In this document: positions 28,768 through 38,530 of the stretch, piece by piece
Layout: each line of letters starts with the position of its first letter
Numbering within the stretch: position 1 is the stretch's first letter
Assembly (NCBI RefSeq): GCF_900215485.1
Contig: NZ_OCMZ01000001.1
Coordinates: 1,612,001-1,676,000, forward strand
Length of the DNA: 64,000 nt
From: Nitrosovibrio sp. Nv4
Lineage (GTDB): Bacteria > Pseudomonadota > Gammaproteobacteria > Burkholderiales > Nitrosomonadaceae
Reading direction: 5' to 3'
Notes under the pieces: model-generated
What the model was told of the DNA's origin: nothing
Seen by the model: the letters and a program-made list of their open reading frames with translations, nothing else
Database searches by the model: none
Position numbers and translations under genes: made by a program

Positions 28768-28797
28768 CGGACAGGCCGGATAGCGGACAGCGGATAG
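28768..28797 (+). repeat. heptamer repeat upstream of glnE
   Basis: Four copies of CGGAYAG: CGGACAG at 28768, then after a GC spacer CGGATAG, CGGACAG and CGGATAG in direct tandem (28777-28797). It lies 60 bases before the glnE ATG in the gap between the divergent yhdP and glnE, so it may be in a control region. Origin and role unknown. Confidence 0.6.
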
Positions 28798-28856
28798 GCA
28801 GAAACATGCCACTCGAATACCGGTTTTTCAGTTTATTGTAACCCGAATTCTCAACC

Positions 28857-31679
28857 ATGCATGGCGATCATCCAGCCGAAGCAATAATCGAGTCAATCCT
28901 GCCATTCAGCCGTTACATCCAGCGTCTGGTGGAGAGCGAGCCCGAGTTACTCGCTGAGCTCAAGGAAGGTTTGCAGCGGCCGTTTCTGCGGGCGGAAATG
29001 GAGGCCTTTCTGAATGCGGCCTGCAATATCGCCAATGACGAAGAATGCCTTCATCGCGTTTTGCGCCGCTTGCGCAAGCGGGTAATGCTGCGCCTGGCCA
29101 CACGGGATCTCGGCGGATTGGCCAGTCTTGTCGAGGTTGTGACCACTATGACCGACCTGGCAGAGCTCGCTATCAGCTTTGCGCTCGAGCATCTTCAGAC
29201 CTGGTTGACCGATCCCGCCCGTTACGGCCAGCCGAGGAGTGCGGAAAACACGGTTCAGGAAATGCTGGTAGTCGCCATGGGCAAGCTGGGCGGTGCCGAG
29301 CTCAACGTTTCCTCGGATGTGGACTTGATTTTCGTATATCCGGAAGATGGCGATACCACAGGATACAGATCTGTTTCCAATCATGATTTTTTTGCTCGCC
29401 TCGGGCGCAAGCTGATTGCCAGTCTCAACGACATTACGCCGGACGGTTATGTTTTTCGCGTGGATATGCGGTTGCGCCCCTATGGCGAAAGTGGCCCGTT
29501 GGCAATGAACTTCTCCATGCTGGAAGAGTACTTCATTACCCAGGGGCGCGAATGGGAGCGCTACGCCTGGATCAAAAGCCGTGTAATAGCCGGTCCGCAT
29601 GCGGAAAGACTCGTCCTCATGGAACAGATAACGCAACCGTTTGTATTCCGGAAATATCTCGACTTCGGCGCCTACGAATCCATGCGGGGTCTGCACGCGC
29701 AAATACGCAAGGAGGTAAATCGCCGCGAGATGTCCGGGAATATCAAGCTCGGACCAGGCGGCATTCGTGAAATCGAGTTCATTGCCCAGTTATTTCAATT
29801 GATCCGCGGCGGACGTGACCCCGATTTACGCATCCGCTCCACACTTGATGTATTGGGCCGGCTGCGGGAAAAACAGCAGTTATCGGAAAAGGCGGTAACA
29901 GAACTCTCGGAAGCTTATTGCTTCCTGCGCAAACTGGAACATCGCATACAGTATCTGGACGATCAACAAACGCAGATGCTGCCGGAAATTCCGGCGGATC
30001 AGTCATCGATAGCCGCTTCCATGGGTTTTTCCTGCTATGACGAGTTTCTGGAGCAACTCGATAGCCATCGCGGCAATGCCGCCCGCCATTTTGAGAGGGT
30101 ATTTGCTGCTCCGGGGGAATCGCAAACCCCTAATGGGCTTGCGTGGTTGTGGCAGGATAGGGACAGCGGGGACGGTGGAGGCGGCGAGGACGCAGGGGAC
30201 GATGACGGGATCGAATCCGGAGCAGCCGCCGCACAACTGATTTCAATGGGATTCTCCAGTCCCCAGACAATTCTTGGACGTTTGCAGGAGTTTCGTAACG
30301 GCGCGCGCTATCGGCAATTGCCGGAATCCAGCAAAAAGCGAGTCGATGCACTTATACCAGCCTTGATCGAAGTGTCGGCCAAGTTTATGCCCGCGGATGT
30401 CACGCTGGAGCGTTTACTGCAATTGCTGGAAAACGTGAGCCGGCGCGCGGCCTATCTCGCGCTGCTGCGAGAGTATCCCAAGGCCTTGGAACGGGTGGCC
30501 AAACTTGCCAGCGCAAGTGAATGGGCCAGTGAATATCTGAGCCAGCATCCAATTTTGCTGGACGAGTTGCTTAATCCCGACGATTTTCAAAGTATGCCCG
30601 ACTGGCCCCGATCCAGAGCAAGATTAATTCAGCAATTAAATGATGCTGCCGGTATCAGAGGCAATGACACCGAGCAGCAGATGGATGTGCTGCGACATTT
30701 TCACCACGCCCAGGTATTTCAATTGCTGGCCAGGGATGTAGAAGGATTGCTACCGCTGGAAACCTTGAGCGATCATTTAACCGAGTTGGCAGATTTGGTA
30801 CTTGACAACGTATTGCATCTCGCCTGGTCCGGATTGAGAAGGAAGCATCGGGATAAGCCCGCTTTCGGCATCATTGGCTATGGCAAGCTCGGCGGCAAGG
30901 AGTTGGGTTATGCATCGGATCTCGACATCATTTTTCTGTATGACGATACTCATCCCGATGCACCGGAGATATATGCCAGACTGAGTCAGCGCATCAATTC
31001 CTGGCTTACCAGTTACACCTCGGCTGGACTGTTGTATGAAACCGACCTGCGTTTGCGCCCTAACGGCAGTAGCGGATTGCTGGTAAGCTCCCTCCAGGCT
31101 TTTGAGCAATATCAGCGAAACCAGGCCTGGGTTTGGGAGCATCAGGCGCTGACACGGGCCCGGTTTGTGGTCGGGGATATTCATGTAGGAGAAGCTTTCG
31201 AGCGTATTCGCAAGGAAGTTCTTTGCCAACGGCGAGAACTGGCGGTACTGAAGAGCGAGGTCCTGGCGATGCGGCAAAAAATTCTCGACGCCCACCCGAA
31301 TTCGAGCGGACTGTTCGACGTCAAGCATGATCGTGGCGGCATTATTGATGTTGAGTTCATCGTGCAATATCTGATTCTCGGCCACGCTTCCAAGTACCCG
31401 GAATTGACCAGCAATCTTGGTAACATTGCGCTGTTGAAACTCGCGGGAAAACTGGGACTTATCCAGATGGACACCGCCGAACATGCGCTCAGCGCCTATC
31501 GGGAATTCCGGCGCGTGCAGCATCGGCTACGATTGAGCGGGGATTCGGGTCTGACGGGAATACCCCCACCGGACAGCAAATCACAAAAGTTTGCGCGGGT
31601 TGAAACAGATTATGTGAGAGAGGGCTTTACAGCAGTGTTGCGGTTATGGGATGAGGTGTTTGGCACAGCCCATTTTTAG
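28857..31679 (+). CDS. glnE: bifunctional glutamine synthetase adenylyltransferase/adenylyl-removing enzyme
   Basis: Controls glutamine synthetase by adding or removing AMP in response to glutamine and PII. It is 940 residues with two nucleotidyltransferase halves: the N-terminal deadenylylase (GKLGGAELNVSSDVDLIFVY, near residues 142-160) and the C-terminal adenylylase (GYGKLGGKELGYASDLDIIF). Between the halves, near residues 433-460, lies an Asp/Gly-rich insert (DRDSGDGGGGEDAGDDDG) that I do not remember from other family members. It stands alone, divergent from yhdP. Confidence 0.96.
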   Translation: MHGDHPAEAIIESILPFSRYIQRLVESEPELLAELKEGLQRPFLRAEMEAFLNAACNIANDEECLHRVLRRLRKRVMLRLATRDLGGLASLVEVVTTMTDLAELAISFALEHLQTWLTDPARYGQPRSAENTVQEMLVVAMGKLGGAELNVSSDVDLIFVYPEDGDTTGYRSVSNHDFFARLGRKLIASLNDITPDGYVFRVDMRLRPYGESGPLAMNFSMLEEYFITQGREWERYAWIKSRVIAGPHAERLVLMEQITQPFVFRKYLDFGAYESMRGLHAQIRKEVNRREMSGNIKLGPGGIREIEFIAQLFQLIRGGRDPDLRIRSTLDVLGRLREKQQLSEKAVTELSEAYCFLRKLEHRIQYLDDQQTQMLPEIPADQSSIAASMGFSCYDEFLEQLDSHRGNAARHFERVFAAPGESQTPNGLAWLWQDRDSGDGGGGEDAGDDDGIESGAAAAQLISMGFSSPQTILGRLQEFRNGARYRQLPESSKKRVDALIPALIEVSAKFMPADVTLERLLQLLENVSRRAAYLALLREYPKALERVAKLASASEWASEYLSQHPILLDELLNPDDFQSMPDWPRSRARLIQQLNDAAGIRGNDTEQQMDVLRHFHHAQVFQLLARDVEGLLPLETLSDHLTELADLVLDNVLHLAWSGLRRKHRDKPAFGIIGYGKLGGKELGYASDLDIIFLYDDTHPDAPEIYARLSQRINSWLTSYTSAGLLYETDLRLRPNGSSGLLVSSLQAFEQYQRNQAWVWEHQALTRARFVVGDIHVGEAFERIRKEVLCQRRELAVLKSEVLAMRQKILDAHPNSSGLFDVKHDRGGIIDVEFIVQYLILGHASKYPELTSNLGNIALLKLAGKLGLIQMDTAEHALSAYREFRRVQHRLRLSGDSGLTGIPPPDSKSQKFARVETDYVREGFTAVLRLWDEVFGTAHF

Positions 31680-31691
31680 TCACTCGTTAAT

Positions 31692-31716
31692 CCCGTCTAC
31701 CCTCGCCGGGTTTTTT
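31692..31716 (+). terminator. weak terminator after glnE
   Basis: CCCG and CGGG arms (31692-31695 with 31707-31710) around an 11-base loop, followed by TTTTTT. The stem is only 4 bp, so function is doubtful, but the position and T-run fit. Confidence 0.35.
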
Positions 31717-31834
31717 GTTGCGCAACAGAGATGCCTGGGGTCACCTCACTTGTATGAAGTGCCACCTGCGCCCCATTTTTCACATGAAAATGGGTTAGAA
31801 TATGCGAATCTAAATTCTCTCCGGAGTCTTCTGA

Positions 31835-32755
31835 ATGTCAATGGCTGACCGCGACGGCGTAATCTGGAGCGATGGAAAAATAATCCCGTGGCGCGACGCA
31901 ACCACACATGTGCTTACCCACACCCTTCACTACGGCCTGGGTGTATTCGAGGGCCTGCGCGCCTACCAGACCCCTCGGGGCCCCGCGATCTTCCGTCTGC
32001 AGGAACATACCGATAGACTGTTCAATTCGGCACATATTTTCATGATTAAAATGCCTTATGACAAGGCGACGCTGATGCAAGCCCAGCGTGATATGGTCAG
32101 GCAGAACAAGCTGGAATCGTGTTATATCCGGCCGATTGTTTTTTATGGATCGGAAGCCATGGGAATTTCAGCCAGAACGCTTTCGGTGCATGTGGCTATC
32201 GCTGCCTGGTCATGGGGGGCCTACCTGGGTATCGAAGGCCTGGAAAACGGCATTCGCGTCAAAACATCCTCATTTTCGCGTCATCACGTCAACGTTAACA
32301 TGTGTCGCGCCAAGTCGGTCACCACCTATGCTAATTCAATATTAGCCCACCAGGAGGTTGCCAATGACGGCTATGACGAAGCGTTGTTACTGGATGTGGA
32401 CGGCTACGTGGCTGAAGGGGCTGGCGAAAACATATTCATCGTCAAGCGCGGCAAGCTTTATACCCCCGACATGACTTCCTGTCTGGAAGGTATTACGCGC
32501 GCTTCCATCATAGAGTTTGCGGGAGAAATCGGAATTCCCGTAATCGAAAAAAGAATCACCCGTGATGAGGTTTATTGTGCTGACGAGGCGTTTTTCACCG
32601 GTACCGCAGCGGAAGTGACCCCGATTCGTGAACTTGATAACCGCAGGATAGGCGAGGGGAGGCGCGGTCCGGTCACGGCTAGGCTGCAAGCCATGTTTTT
32701 CGACTGTGTCAGCGGCAAGACCGCGAATCATGCCGACTGGCTTACTTACGTCTGA
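31835..32755 (+). CDS. ilvE: branched-chain amino acid aminotransferase
   Basis: Class IV PLP aminotransferase, last step of Val, Leu and Ile synthesis. It is 306 residues. The PLP lysine is Lys160 in MCRAKSVTTYANS, followed by the family signature EGAGENIFIV and the TSCLEGITRASIIE segment. A CCGGAG ribosome site precedes the ATG by 8 bases. A second ATG two codons later is possible. The next gene, a small zinc-finger protein, follows after 61 bases, an order seen in other betaproteobacteria. Confidence 0.97.
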   Translation: MSMADRDGVIWSDGKIIPWRDATTHVLTHTLHYGLGVFEGLRAYQTPRGPAIFRLQEHTDRLFNSAHIFMIKMPYDKATLMQAQRDMVRQNKLESCYIRPIVFYGSEAMGISARTLSVHVAIAAWSWGAYLGIEGLENGIRVKTSSFSRHHVNVNMCRAKSVTTYANSILAHQEVANDGYDEALLLDVDGYVAEGAGENIFIVKRGKLYTPDMTSCLEGITRASIIEFAGEIGIPVIEKRITRDEVYCADEAFFTGTAAEVTPIRELDNRRIGEGRRGPVTARLQAMFFDCVSGKTANHADWLTYV

Positions 32756-32816
32756 TCTGCGGCTGATCATATCGACATCTGATCCATATCCGGTATTACC
32801 ACTGAGGAAACAGCTG

Positions 32817-33023
32817 ATGCAGAACCAGGCTAACAATAACAAACAGCGTCAAATCGAAATTACTGCTGATGATTTGCCCCTTCATTGCCCGATGCCGTCC
32901 ATGCTGTTATGGAATTCGCATCCCCGCGTATTCCTGCCGATAGAAGATACAGGCGAGGCACTGTGCCCCTACTGCGGAACACGTTACACGCTTCAGGGTG
33001 GTGCAGTGGCAGGTCATCACTGA
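32817..33023 (+). CDS. zinc-finger CHCC-type domain protein
   Basis: 68 residues with one Cys-His cluster: Cys in PLHCPMPS, His in NSHPRVFLPIEDTGEALCPYCGTRY, and the CPYC pair. This is the zf-CHCC fold shared with the mitochondrial complex I accessory subunit NDUFS6/NUMM. Start ATG 32817 has a GAGGA site 9 bases upstream; the longer frame from 32706 overlaps ilvE. Function in bacteria is not established; a role in complex I or iron-sulfur assembly is only suggested by the eukaryotic relative. Confidence 0.88.
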   Translation: MQNQANNNKQRQIEITADDLPLHCPMPSMLLWNSHPRVFLPIEDTGEALCPYCGTRYTLQGGAVAGHH

Positions 33024-33142
33024 CCAGCAATTATTTGAATACCAGAACTTAAGGAAGCCGAAACGAGCCGTAGTTGCTGCTTGCTCGTTATTGATATTGA
33101 TTGAGCTACGCCGGATTATTGTACCAACCTCACGCTTATCTC

Positions 33143-34519
33143 ATGCAAAAACTCCCGCACGAAATTTTCAAGGCCTACGATATCAGAGGTATTTTCGGAA
33201 AAACACTGACCGCGGATATCGTCGAAGCCATTGGTCAGGCTATCGGATCCGAAGCACGGGCCCGCGGGCTTGCAGCGATAGCGATAGGCCGCGACGGCAG
33301 ATTGTCGGGTTTGGAACTGGCGCAGGCACTGGGGAGGGGTTTGCAAAAAAGCGGCATTAATGTAATAGATGTGGGGATGGTGGCCACCCCCATGCTCTAC
33401 TTTGCTGCTCATACACTGTGCAATTATTCCGGTGTGATGGTGACCGGAAGCCACAATCCGCCTGAATATAACGGGTTGAAAATGGTGCTGGGCGGCGAAA
33501 CCCTTGCGGCGGAATCCATCCAGGCCTTGCGTCAGCGTCTCGAAAATGATGACTTCGTTTACGGGAATGGCGATTACCAAAAGCATGATATTGCCGAAAC
33601 ATATCTTCAGCGCATCACCAGCGATGTCAAGCTGATGCGCCCCATGAAGATTATTGTCGACTGTGGTAACGGTGTCCCCGGTGCTTATGCGCCAAGCTTG
33701 TACCGTAGACTGGGATGCGAGGTCACTGAATTGTTTTGCGAAGTCGACGGGACCTTTCCCCATCATCATCCCGATCCCTCCGTACCTGAAAACCTGCGAG
33801 ACCTGATCCAGGCCCTTAAAACCACCGATGCGGAAATAGGGCTTGCGTTCGACGGTGATGGCGATCGTGTAGGCGTGGTTACCAAGAGCGGCACTATTAT
33901 CTATCCCGATCGCCAGTTGATGCTGTTTGCTGCCGATGTATTGGCCCGAAATCCGGGAGGACGGGTTATTTTCGATGTGAAGTGTACCCGCAACCTGGCG
34001 CCCTGGATCGAGCAGCACGGCGGCGAGCCTATCATGTGGAAAACAGGACATTCCTTTATCAAGGGAAAATTGAAAGAAACCGGTGCGTTACTTGCCGGGG
34101 AGATGAGCGGTCACATATTTTTCAACGAACGCTGGCTCGGATTCGATGATGGGCTTTATGCAGGCGCACGTCTGCTGGAGCTGCTCAGTTCCAAAGCCGA
34201 TATCAACGTTGCGCTAAACGAAATTCCCGACGCGCTTAGCACACCGGAGCTGCAGATCAAATTGGAAGAGGGGGAAAACTACGCGGTTATCGCAGAATTA
34301 TTGAAAACCGCGCGCTTTGATGGTCCGGAACGCGTCATCACCACCGATGGGTTGCGGGTCGAATACAAAGATGGCTTCGGCTTGGCGCGCTCATCCAATA
34401 CGATGCCGGTGATTGTGCTACGCTTCGAAGCAGACAATGAGGCAGCGTTAAAACGAATACAGCGGGATTTTTGCCGGGTTATTTTACAGATCAAACCGGA
34501 TGCGAAACTGCCATACTAG
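33143..34519 (+). CDS. phosphomannomutase/phosphoglucomutase
   Basis: Alpha-D-phosphohexomutase of the AlgC/ManB type, interconverting hexose 1- and 6-phosphates for polysaccharide and LPS precursors. It is 458 residues. The phosphoserine is Ser103 in VTGSHNPPEYNG, the metal loop is FDGDGDRVGVV, the sugar-binding loop GEMSGHIFF, and the C-terminal phosphate-binding region (GLRVEYKDGFGLARSSNTMP) is intact. ATG 33143 is preferred over 33101 because it gives the standard N-terminus HEIFKAYDIRG. Confidence 0.94.
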   Translation: MQKLPHEIFKAYDIRGIFGKTLTADIVEAIGQAIGSEARARGLAAIAIGRDGRLSGLELAQALGRGLQKSGINVIDVGMVATPMLYFAAHTLCNYSGVMVTGSHNPPEYNGLKMVLGGETLAAESIQALRQRLENDDFVYGNGDYQKHDIAETYLQRITSDVKLMRPMKIIVDCGNGVPGAYAPSLYRRLGCEVTELFCEVDGTFPHHHPDPSVPENLRDLIQALKTTDAEIGLAFDGDGDRVGVVTKSGTIIYPDRQLMLFAADVLARNPGGRVIFDVKCTRNLAPWIEQHGGEPIMWKTGHSFIKGKLKETGALLAGEMSGHIFFNERWLGFDDGLYAGARLLELLSSKADINVALNEIPDALSTPELQIKLEEGENYAVIAELLKTARFDGPERVITTDGLRVEYKDGFGLARSSNTMPVIVLRFEADNEAALKRIQRDFCRVILQIKPDAKLPY

Positions 34520-34627
34520 ATAGACCGTGGAGGTCCTGCTTCGGCCTGTCAGTAGGTCGCGCAGTATCAAATCGAGTATTCTGGAAGGTTGGGTATATAC
34601 GTTGAAAAATGAGACTTTATTAATATC

Positions 34628-35128
34628 ATGATGAATTGGGGAGAAAATACTAAAACCAGCGTTCTGTTTGTCTGCATGGGCAACATCTGTCGTTCTCCCA
34701 CTGCGGAGGCTGTGTTCCGGCAACAGGTCAAGACCGCAGGCTTTGAAAAAGCAATTTACATCGATTCTGCGGGTACTCATGATTATCACGTTGGCCAACC
34801 GCCGGATGAGAGGGCTCAGAAAGCGGCGGGGCGGCGAGGGTATGATACGAAGGAGTTGCGCGCGCGCCAGGTACACGAAAAGGATTTCGAGGTTTTTCAT
34901 TACATCCTGGCGATGGATAGAGCCAATCTTGCCGTACTTGAACGGGAATGCCCACCTCAGTACAGCCATAAACTGGGATTGCTGATGCAGTACAGTGAAA
35001 GGTTTTCCAAGGGTGTGGAAGAAGTACCTGATCCTTACTTTGGAGGAAGTCAGGGTTTCGAGCACGTGCTGAACATGGTGGAGGAAGCGGGGCGAGGATT
35101 GCTCAACCGGATTTGTAACGAAAAATAG
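34628..35128 (+). CDS. low-molecular-weight protein tyrosine phosphatase
   Basis: Cytoplasmic phosphatase of 166 residues. The P-loop CX5R is Cys16-MGNIC-Arg22 (VCMGNICRSPTA), and the general acid Asp is in DPYFGG. Members of this family in polysaccharide clusters act on tyrosine kinases; here it follows the phosphohexomutase by about 110 bases, with no kinase nearby. Two consecutive ATG codons open the gene. Confidence 0.94.
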   Translation: MMNWGENTKTSVLFVCMGNICRSPTAEAVFRQQVKTAGFEKAIYIDSAGTHDYHVGQPPDERAQKAAGRRGYDTKELRARQVHEKDFEVFHYILAMDRANLAVLERECPPQYSHKLGLLMQYSERFSKGVEEVPDPYFGGSQGFEHVLNMVEEAGRGLLNRICNEK

Positions 35129-35175
35129 CGGGACTTATACCACTGTGGATGAGCGGCCATGGTGATATTAAAAAA

Positions 35176-35201
35176 GGGCGGGTATTATCCCGCCCTTTTT
35201 T
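35176..35201 (+). terminator. bidirectional terminator between the phosphatase and rne
   Basis: Stem GGGCGGG/CCCGCCC (35176-35182 with 35189-35195) with a TATTAT loop, flanked by six A and six T. It separates the convergent phosphatase and rne genes and can end both. Confidence 0.93.
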
Positions 35202-35214
35202 AAGGATGCTGATT

Positions 35215-38115
35215 TTACTTATGTGTTTCGACCTGCACCAGCGGCTCATCCTGCTCCATTACCGCCGGAGGGGGAGTTCTTTTCCGCCGCCGCTGCGGTG
35301 TGGGTTCTCCCCCTGCACCGGTTTCCGCCGGTTTTACTTTTTCCGGTAAGGTTTCAATCATGATAAGACCGCTTGCAGCCAAGTTCAGCGGTTCGATCAC
35401 AGGCATAGGCCGAGACGGCTGGGCTTCCAGCTGCTCGGGCACAGAAACGCCTGCTTCGATTTCAGCCACGGCGATCCCGCTTTTTGTTTTATCAATTTCG
35501 TCCTCGGACGGCCCCGGTACGTTTGTAATAGCGGGGGGCAGGTTTGCTGCCGCTGGTTCCTCTTTGGGTTCCTCACGAGATTCCTCGTCAGGTTCCTCGG
35601 CGGGTTCCTCATTGTGCTCCCGAGGGCGCTCCTGGATAGGTTCCTGAATGGGCTTCTGAACCGGTTGCTGCTCAAGTGGCTCAGTTTCCGGCTCAGTTAA
35701 TATCGGCACTACCGGTGCTTTAGCGGTTGACGGCCGTGCAGTAACCGGCTCGGTTTCATCTACGTGCGATTCGGAATGTGGCTTGCCGGCTGCTTCCAAA
35801 GATGCCTCTACCCCCTGCAGCGGAGGGAGAGTAAGGATAAGCGCCGACGTTTCCTGTATCGGGGTGGAAGGCGCCTCCGATAAGGAGCTTTCGTCACGCA
35901 TTACCTGGTCAGCTTCCTGCTGGGGACGGGCGTCTTTCGATATTCCCTGCTTATTTTCACGAGCAGGCCGCTCTGAACGTTCCCCCCGGTCACGCTGCCT
36001 TCCACCACGGCGGCGGCGGCGTCCGCTGTCTTCACCTTGCTGCTGCGGGATATCTTCAGCCGCAGGCTGCTCTTCTGGCGATAGCTTGAGTTCGGTCCGG
36101 ATTTTCTCTTCGCGCGGTGGCCGCAGGTGCTTTTTTTGAGCGGAGCGTTCACCCTGTGGCTTTGCTTCGCCACGTTCCGGGCGTTGAGGCGCAGCTTCCC
36201 GAGCCTGTTTCAAAGCCCCGACGGCAACGCCGGCGGTAGTGGTAGTACCACCGACTTCACCGCGACGCTCCACCCGGTCGTCGCGGCCAGGCTGGGCAAC
36301 ACGTGGTGTTTTTTCATGTTCACTGTCGCGTCCTTCCCGTCCACGATCCCTTCGTCCGCGTACCCGCTCCGGACGCTGTGGGGTGGCCGTTATCTGTTCC
36401 GGCCGGTTTTTTTCTGCTGCTCCCATCTGTTTGAACCAGTTAAAAATCCTGTCCAGAAGGGGGACCTGCTCGGGTTCATGCTGCGCGATTCGCTCACGTA
36501 TCGGAGCGGGCTGTGATGGCGTAATGCCTCGTACTGCGGCTTGTTGCCGGGCCGGTTTGATTTCCTGTGAAGTTGACGGCAATGAAATTTCCTGTACTGG
36601 CTTTTCAACCAACTGGTAGCTGGTCTGAATTTCGCCAAGTTTCACGTCATCATGGCGCAGGCGGGTAATGTTGTAGTTTGGCGTTTCGAGATGGACGTTC
36701 GGAATCAGTACTACGCTTACCTTCAACCGAGCTTCAATCGCATGAATTTCCGCACGTTTTTCATTTAATAAGTAGGTGGCCACATCAACCGGTACCTGGA
36801 CATGAAGTACGGCTGTATTCTCTTTCATCGCTTCCTCCTGAATAATCCTGAGGATATGCAACGCTGAGGAATCAGTGCCGCGAATGTGACCGGTACCATG
36901 GCAACGTGGGCAGGAAATGTAACTGCTCTCGCCCAACGAAGGGCGCAAGCGCTGACGGGATAATTCCAGCAAACCAAACCGGGAGATCTTACCCATTTGC
37001 ACACGTGCGCGGTCGTAACGCAATGCGTCATGCAGACGGTTCTCTACCTCACGCTGATTGCGAGCGATTTCCATATCGATAAAGTCAATCACAACGAGTC
37101 CACCCAGGTCACGCAGGCGTAGTTGCCGCGCGATTTCCTCGGCGGCTTCCAGGTTCGTGTTCAGCGCGGTTTGCTCGATATCGGTACCACGAGTGGCACG
37201 TGCCGAGTTCACATCAACTGACACCAGTGCTTCGGTGTGATCAATAACGATGGCGCCGCCGGAAGGCAGCGTTACCTGGCGCGAATAAGCAGTCTCAATC
37301 TGATGCTCGATCTGAAAACGTGAGAATAGTGGCACATCGTCGCGGTAGAGCTTGACGCGGCCGACGTTAGCCGGCATCACGTGACTCATGAACTGGCATG
37401 CCTGTTCGTAGATGCTTTCAGTATCAATCAGGATTTCGCCAATCTCCTGATGAAAATAATCGCGTATGGCGCGTATTACCAGGCTGCTTTCCTGATAAAT
37501 CAGGAAAGCGCCACTTTGACTGCTGGAAGCATCTTCAATGGCACGCCACAGTTGCAGCAAATAATTCAAATCCCACTGCAACTCTTCTTCGCTACGCCCT
37601 ATTCCGGCGGTGCGGGCTATAATACTCATGCCAGGCGGAATGGTCAGTTGCGACATGACGTCACGCAGTTCCGCACGGTCTTCACCCTCTATGCGGCGTG
37701 ATACACCGCCGCCGCGTGGGTTGTTGGGCATTAGAACCAGATAACGGCCGGCCAGGGAAATATAGGTCGTGAGTGCGGCTCCCTTCGTCCCACGTTCATC
37801 TTTGTCGACCTGAACAATGAGTTCCTGGCCTTCATGAAGCGCGTCCTGAACGCGGACACGGGCTGAGTCCGGACTTTCCTTGAAATAAGAGCGGGAAATT
37901 TCCTTGAATGGCAGAAAGCCATGCCGCTCGCCGCCGTACTCGACGAAAGCGGCTTCGAGGCTAGGCTCGAGACGGGTTATAACAGCTTTGTAGATGTTGC
38001 TCTTGCGTTGTTCCTTGCCGGCGGATTCAATGTCGAGATCAATAAGTTTTTGACCATCGACAATGGCGACACGCAGTTCTTCCGGCTGTGTCGCATTAAA
38101 TAACATGCGTTTCAT
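35215..38115 (-). CDS. rne: ribonuclease E
   Basis: Main mRNA-decay and rRNA/tRNA-processing endonuclease, 966 residues. The catalytic half (to about 510) has the S1 domain ([21 protein letters not shown]), the DNase-I-like site with [13 protein letters not shown] and VVIDFIDM, and the zinc-link Cys402-Pro-Arg-Cys405. The C-terminal half is low complexity: Arg-rich blocks ([25 protein letters not shown]) that should bind RNA, then Glu/Pro repeats ([15 protein letters not shown]), the usual degradosome scaffold style. The ATG has GGAGG 8 bases upstream. The gene is divergent from rluC, the standard gammaproteobacterial and betaproteobacterial arrangement. Confidence 0.96.
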   Translation of the reverse strand: MKRMLFNATQPEELRVAIVDGQKLIDLDIESAGKEQRKSNIYKAVITRLEPSLEAAFVEYGGERHGFLPFKEISRSYFKESPDSARVRVQDALHEGQELIVQVDKDERGTKGAALTTYISLAGRYLVLMPNNPRGGGVSRRIEGEDRAELRDVMSQLTIPPGMSIIARTAGIGRSEEELQWDLNYLLQLWRAIEDASSSQSGAFLIYQESSLVIRAIRDYFHQEIGEILIDTESIYEQACQFMSHVMPANVGRVKLYRDDVPLFSRFQIEHQIETAYSRQVTLPSGGAIVIDHTEALVSVDVNSARATRGTDIEQTALNTNLEAAEEIARQLRLRDLGGLVVIDFIDMEIARNQREVENRLHDALRYDRARVQMGKISRFGLLELSRQRLRPSLGESSYISCPRCHGTGHIRGTDSSALHILRIIQEEAMKENTAVLHVQVPVDVATYLLNEKRAEIHAIEARLKVSVVLIPNVHLETPNYNITRLRHDDVKLGEIQTSYQLVEKPVQEISLPSTSQEIKPARQQAAVRGITPSQPAPIRERIAQHEPEQVPLLDRIFNWFKQMGAAEKNRPEQITATPQRPERVRGRRDRGREGRDSEHEKTPRVAQPGRDDRVERRGEVGGTTTTAGVAVGALKQAREAAPQRPERGEAKPQGERSAQKKHLRPPREEKIRTELKLSPEEQPAAEDIPQQQGEDSGRRRRRGGRQRDRGERSERPARENKQGISKDARPQQEADQVMRDESSLSEAPSTPIQETSALILTLPPLQGVEASLEAAGKPHSESHVDETEPVTARPSTAKAPVVPILTEPETEPLEQQPVQKPIQEPIQERPREHNEEPAEEPDEESREEPKEEPAAANLPPAITNVPGPSEDEIDKTKSGIAVAEIEAGVSVPEQLEAQPSRPMPVIEPLNLAASGLIMIETLPEKVKPAETGAGGEPTPQRRRKRTPPPAVMEQDEPLVQVETHK

Positions 38116-38530
38116 TTTATGCCTCCCGCGCTCTGGTCACGGGTAGACAGCCTACGTGCGAGGACAAGGCGTCCTGCGCACGTATACGAGAGCTTTTAGT
38201 CAGGTAACTTGGTCATGGTGTCGGAATGCTTTGTCTAGAATGACTTTAAGATGACTATTTCTCTGGCTTGTCACTATGGTCCTGCTTTTTTTGGCAAGCA
38301 GAACCAGAAAATTAAGTTTCAATCAGGCTTCGACTATGGCTGCCCGCGAGCAGGCGCTACGAAACTGAAAACTGAAATCGACGTGTGCTTTGAGCGCGTA
38401 TCCATTACTATCGCTACTTTATTGGTGAGCGACGTTAACCAGATTCGGGGTTGTGCCCTTATCCCTCGGACAAAAATCCCATCAACAGCGCCGCTTTACG
38501 CACCGGATAAAGGATAGGCTGGAACCCCAA
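38116..38530. other. divergent rne/rluC leader region
   Basis: About 415 bases. In other bacteria the rne side is a long untranslated leader through which RNase E controls its own mRNA; the length here allows the same. GC-rich inverted segments near 38140-38185 could fold on the minus-strand transcript. A plus-strand frame at 38251-38517 has no recognisable product. Confidence 0.45.
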
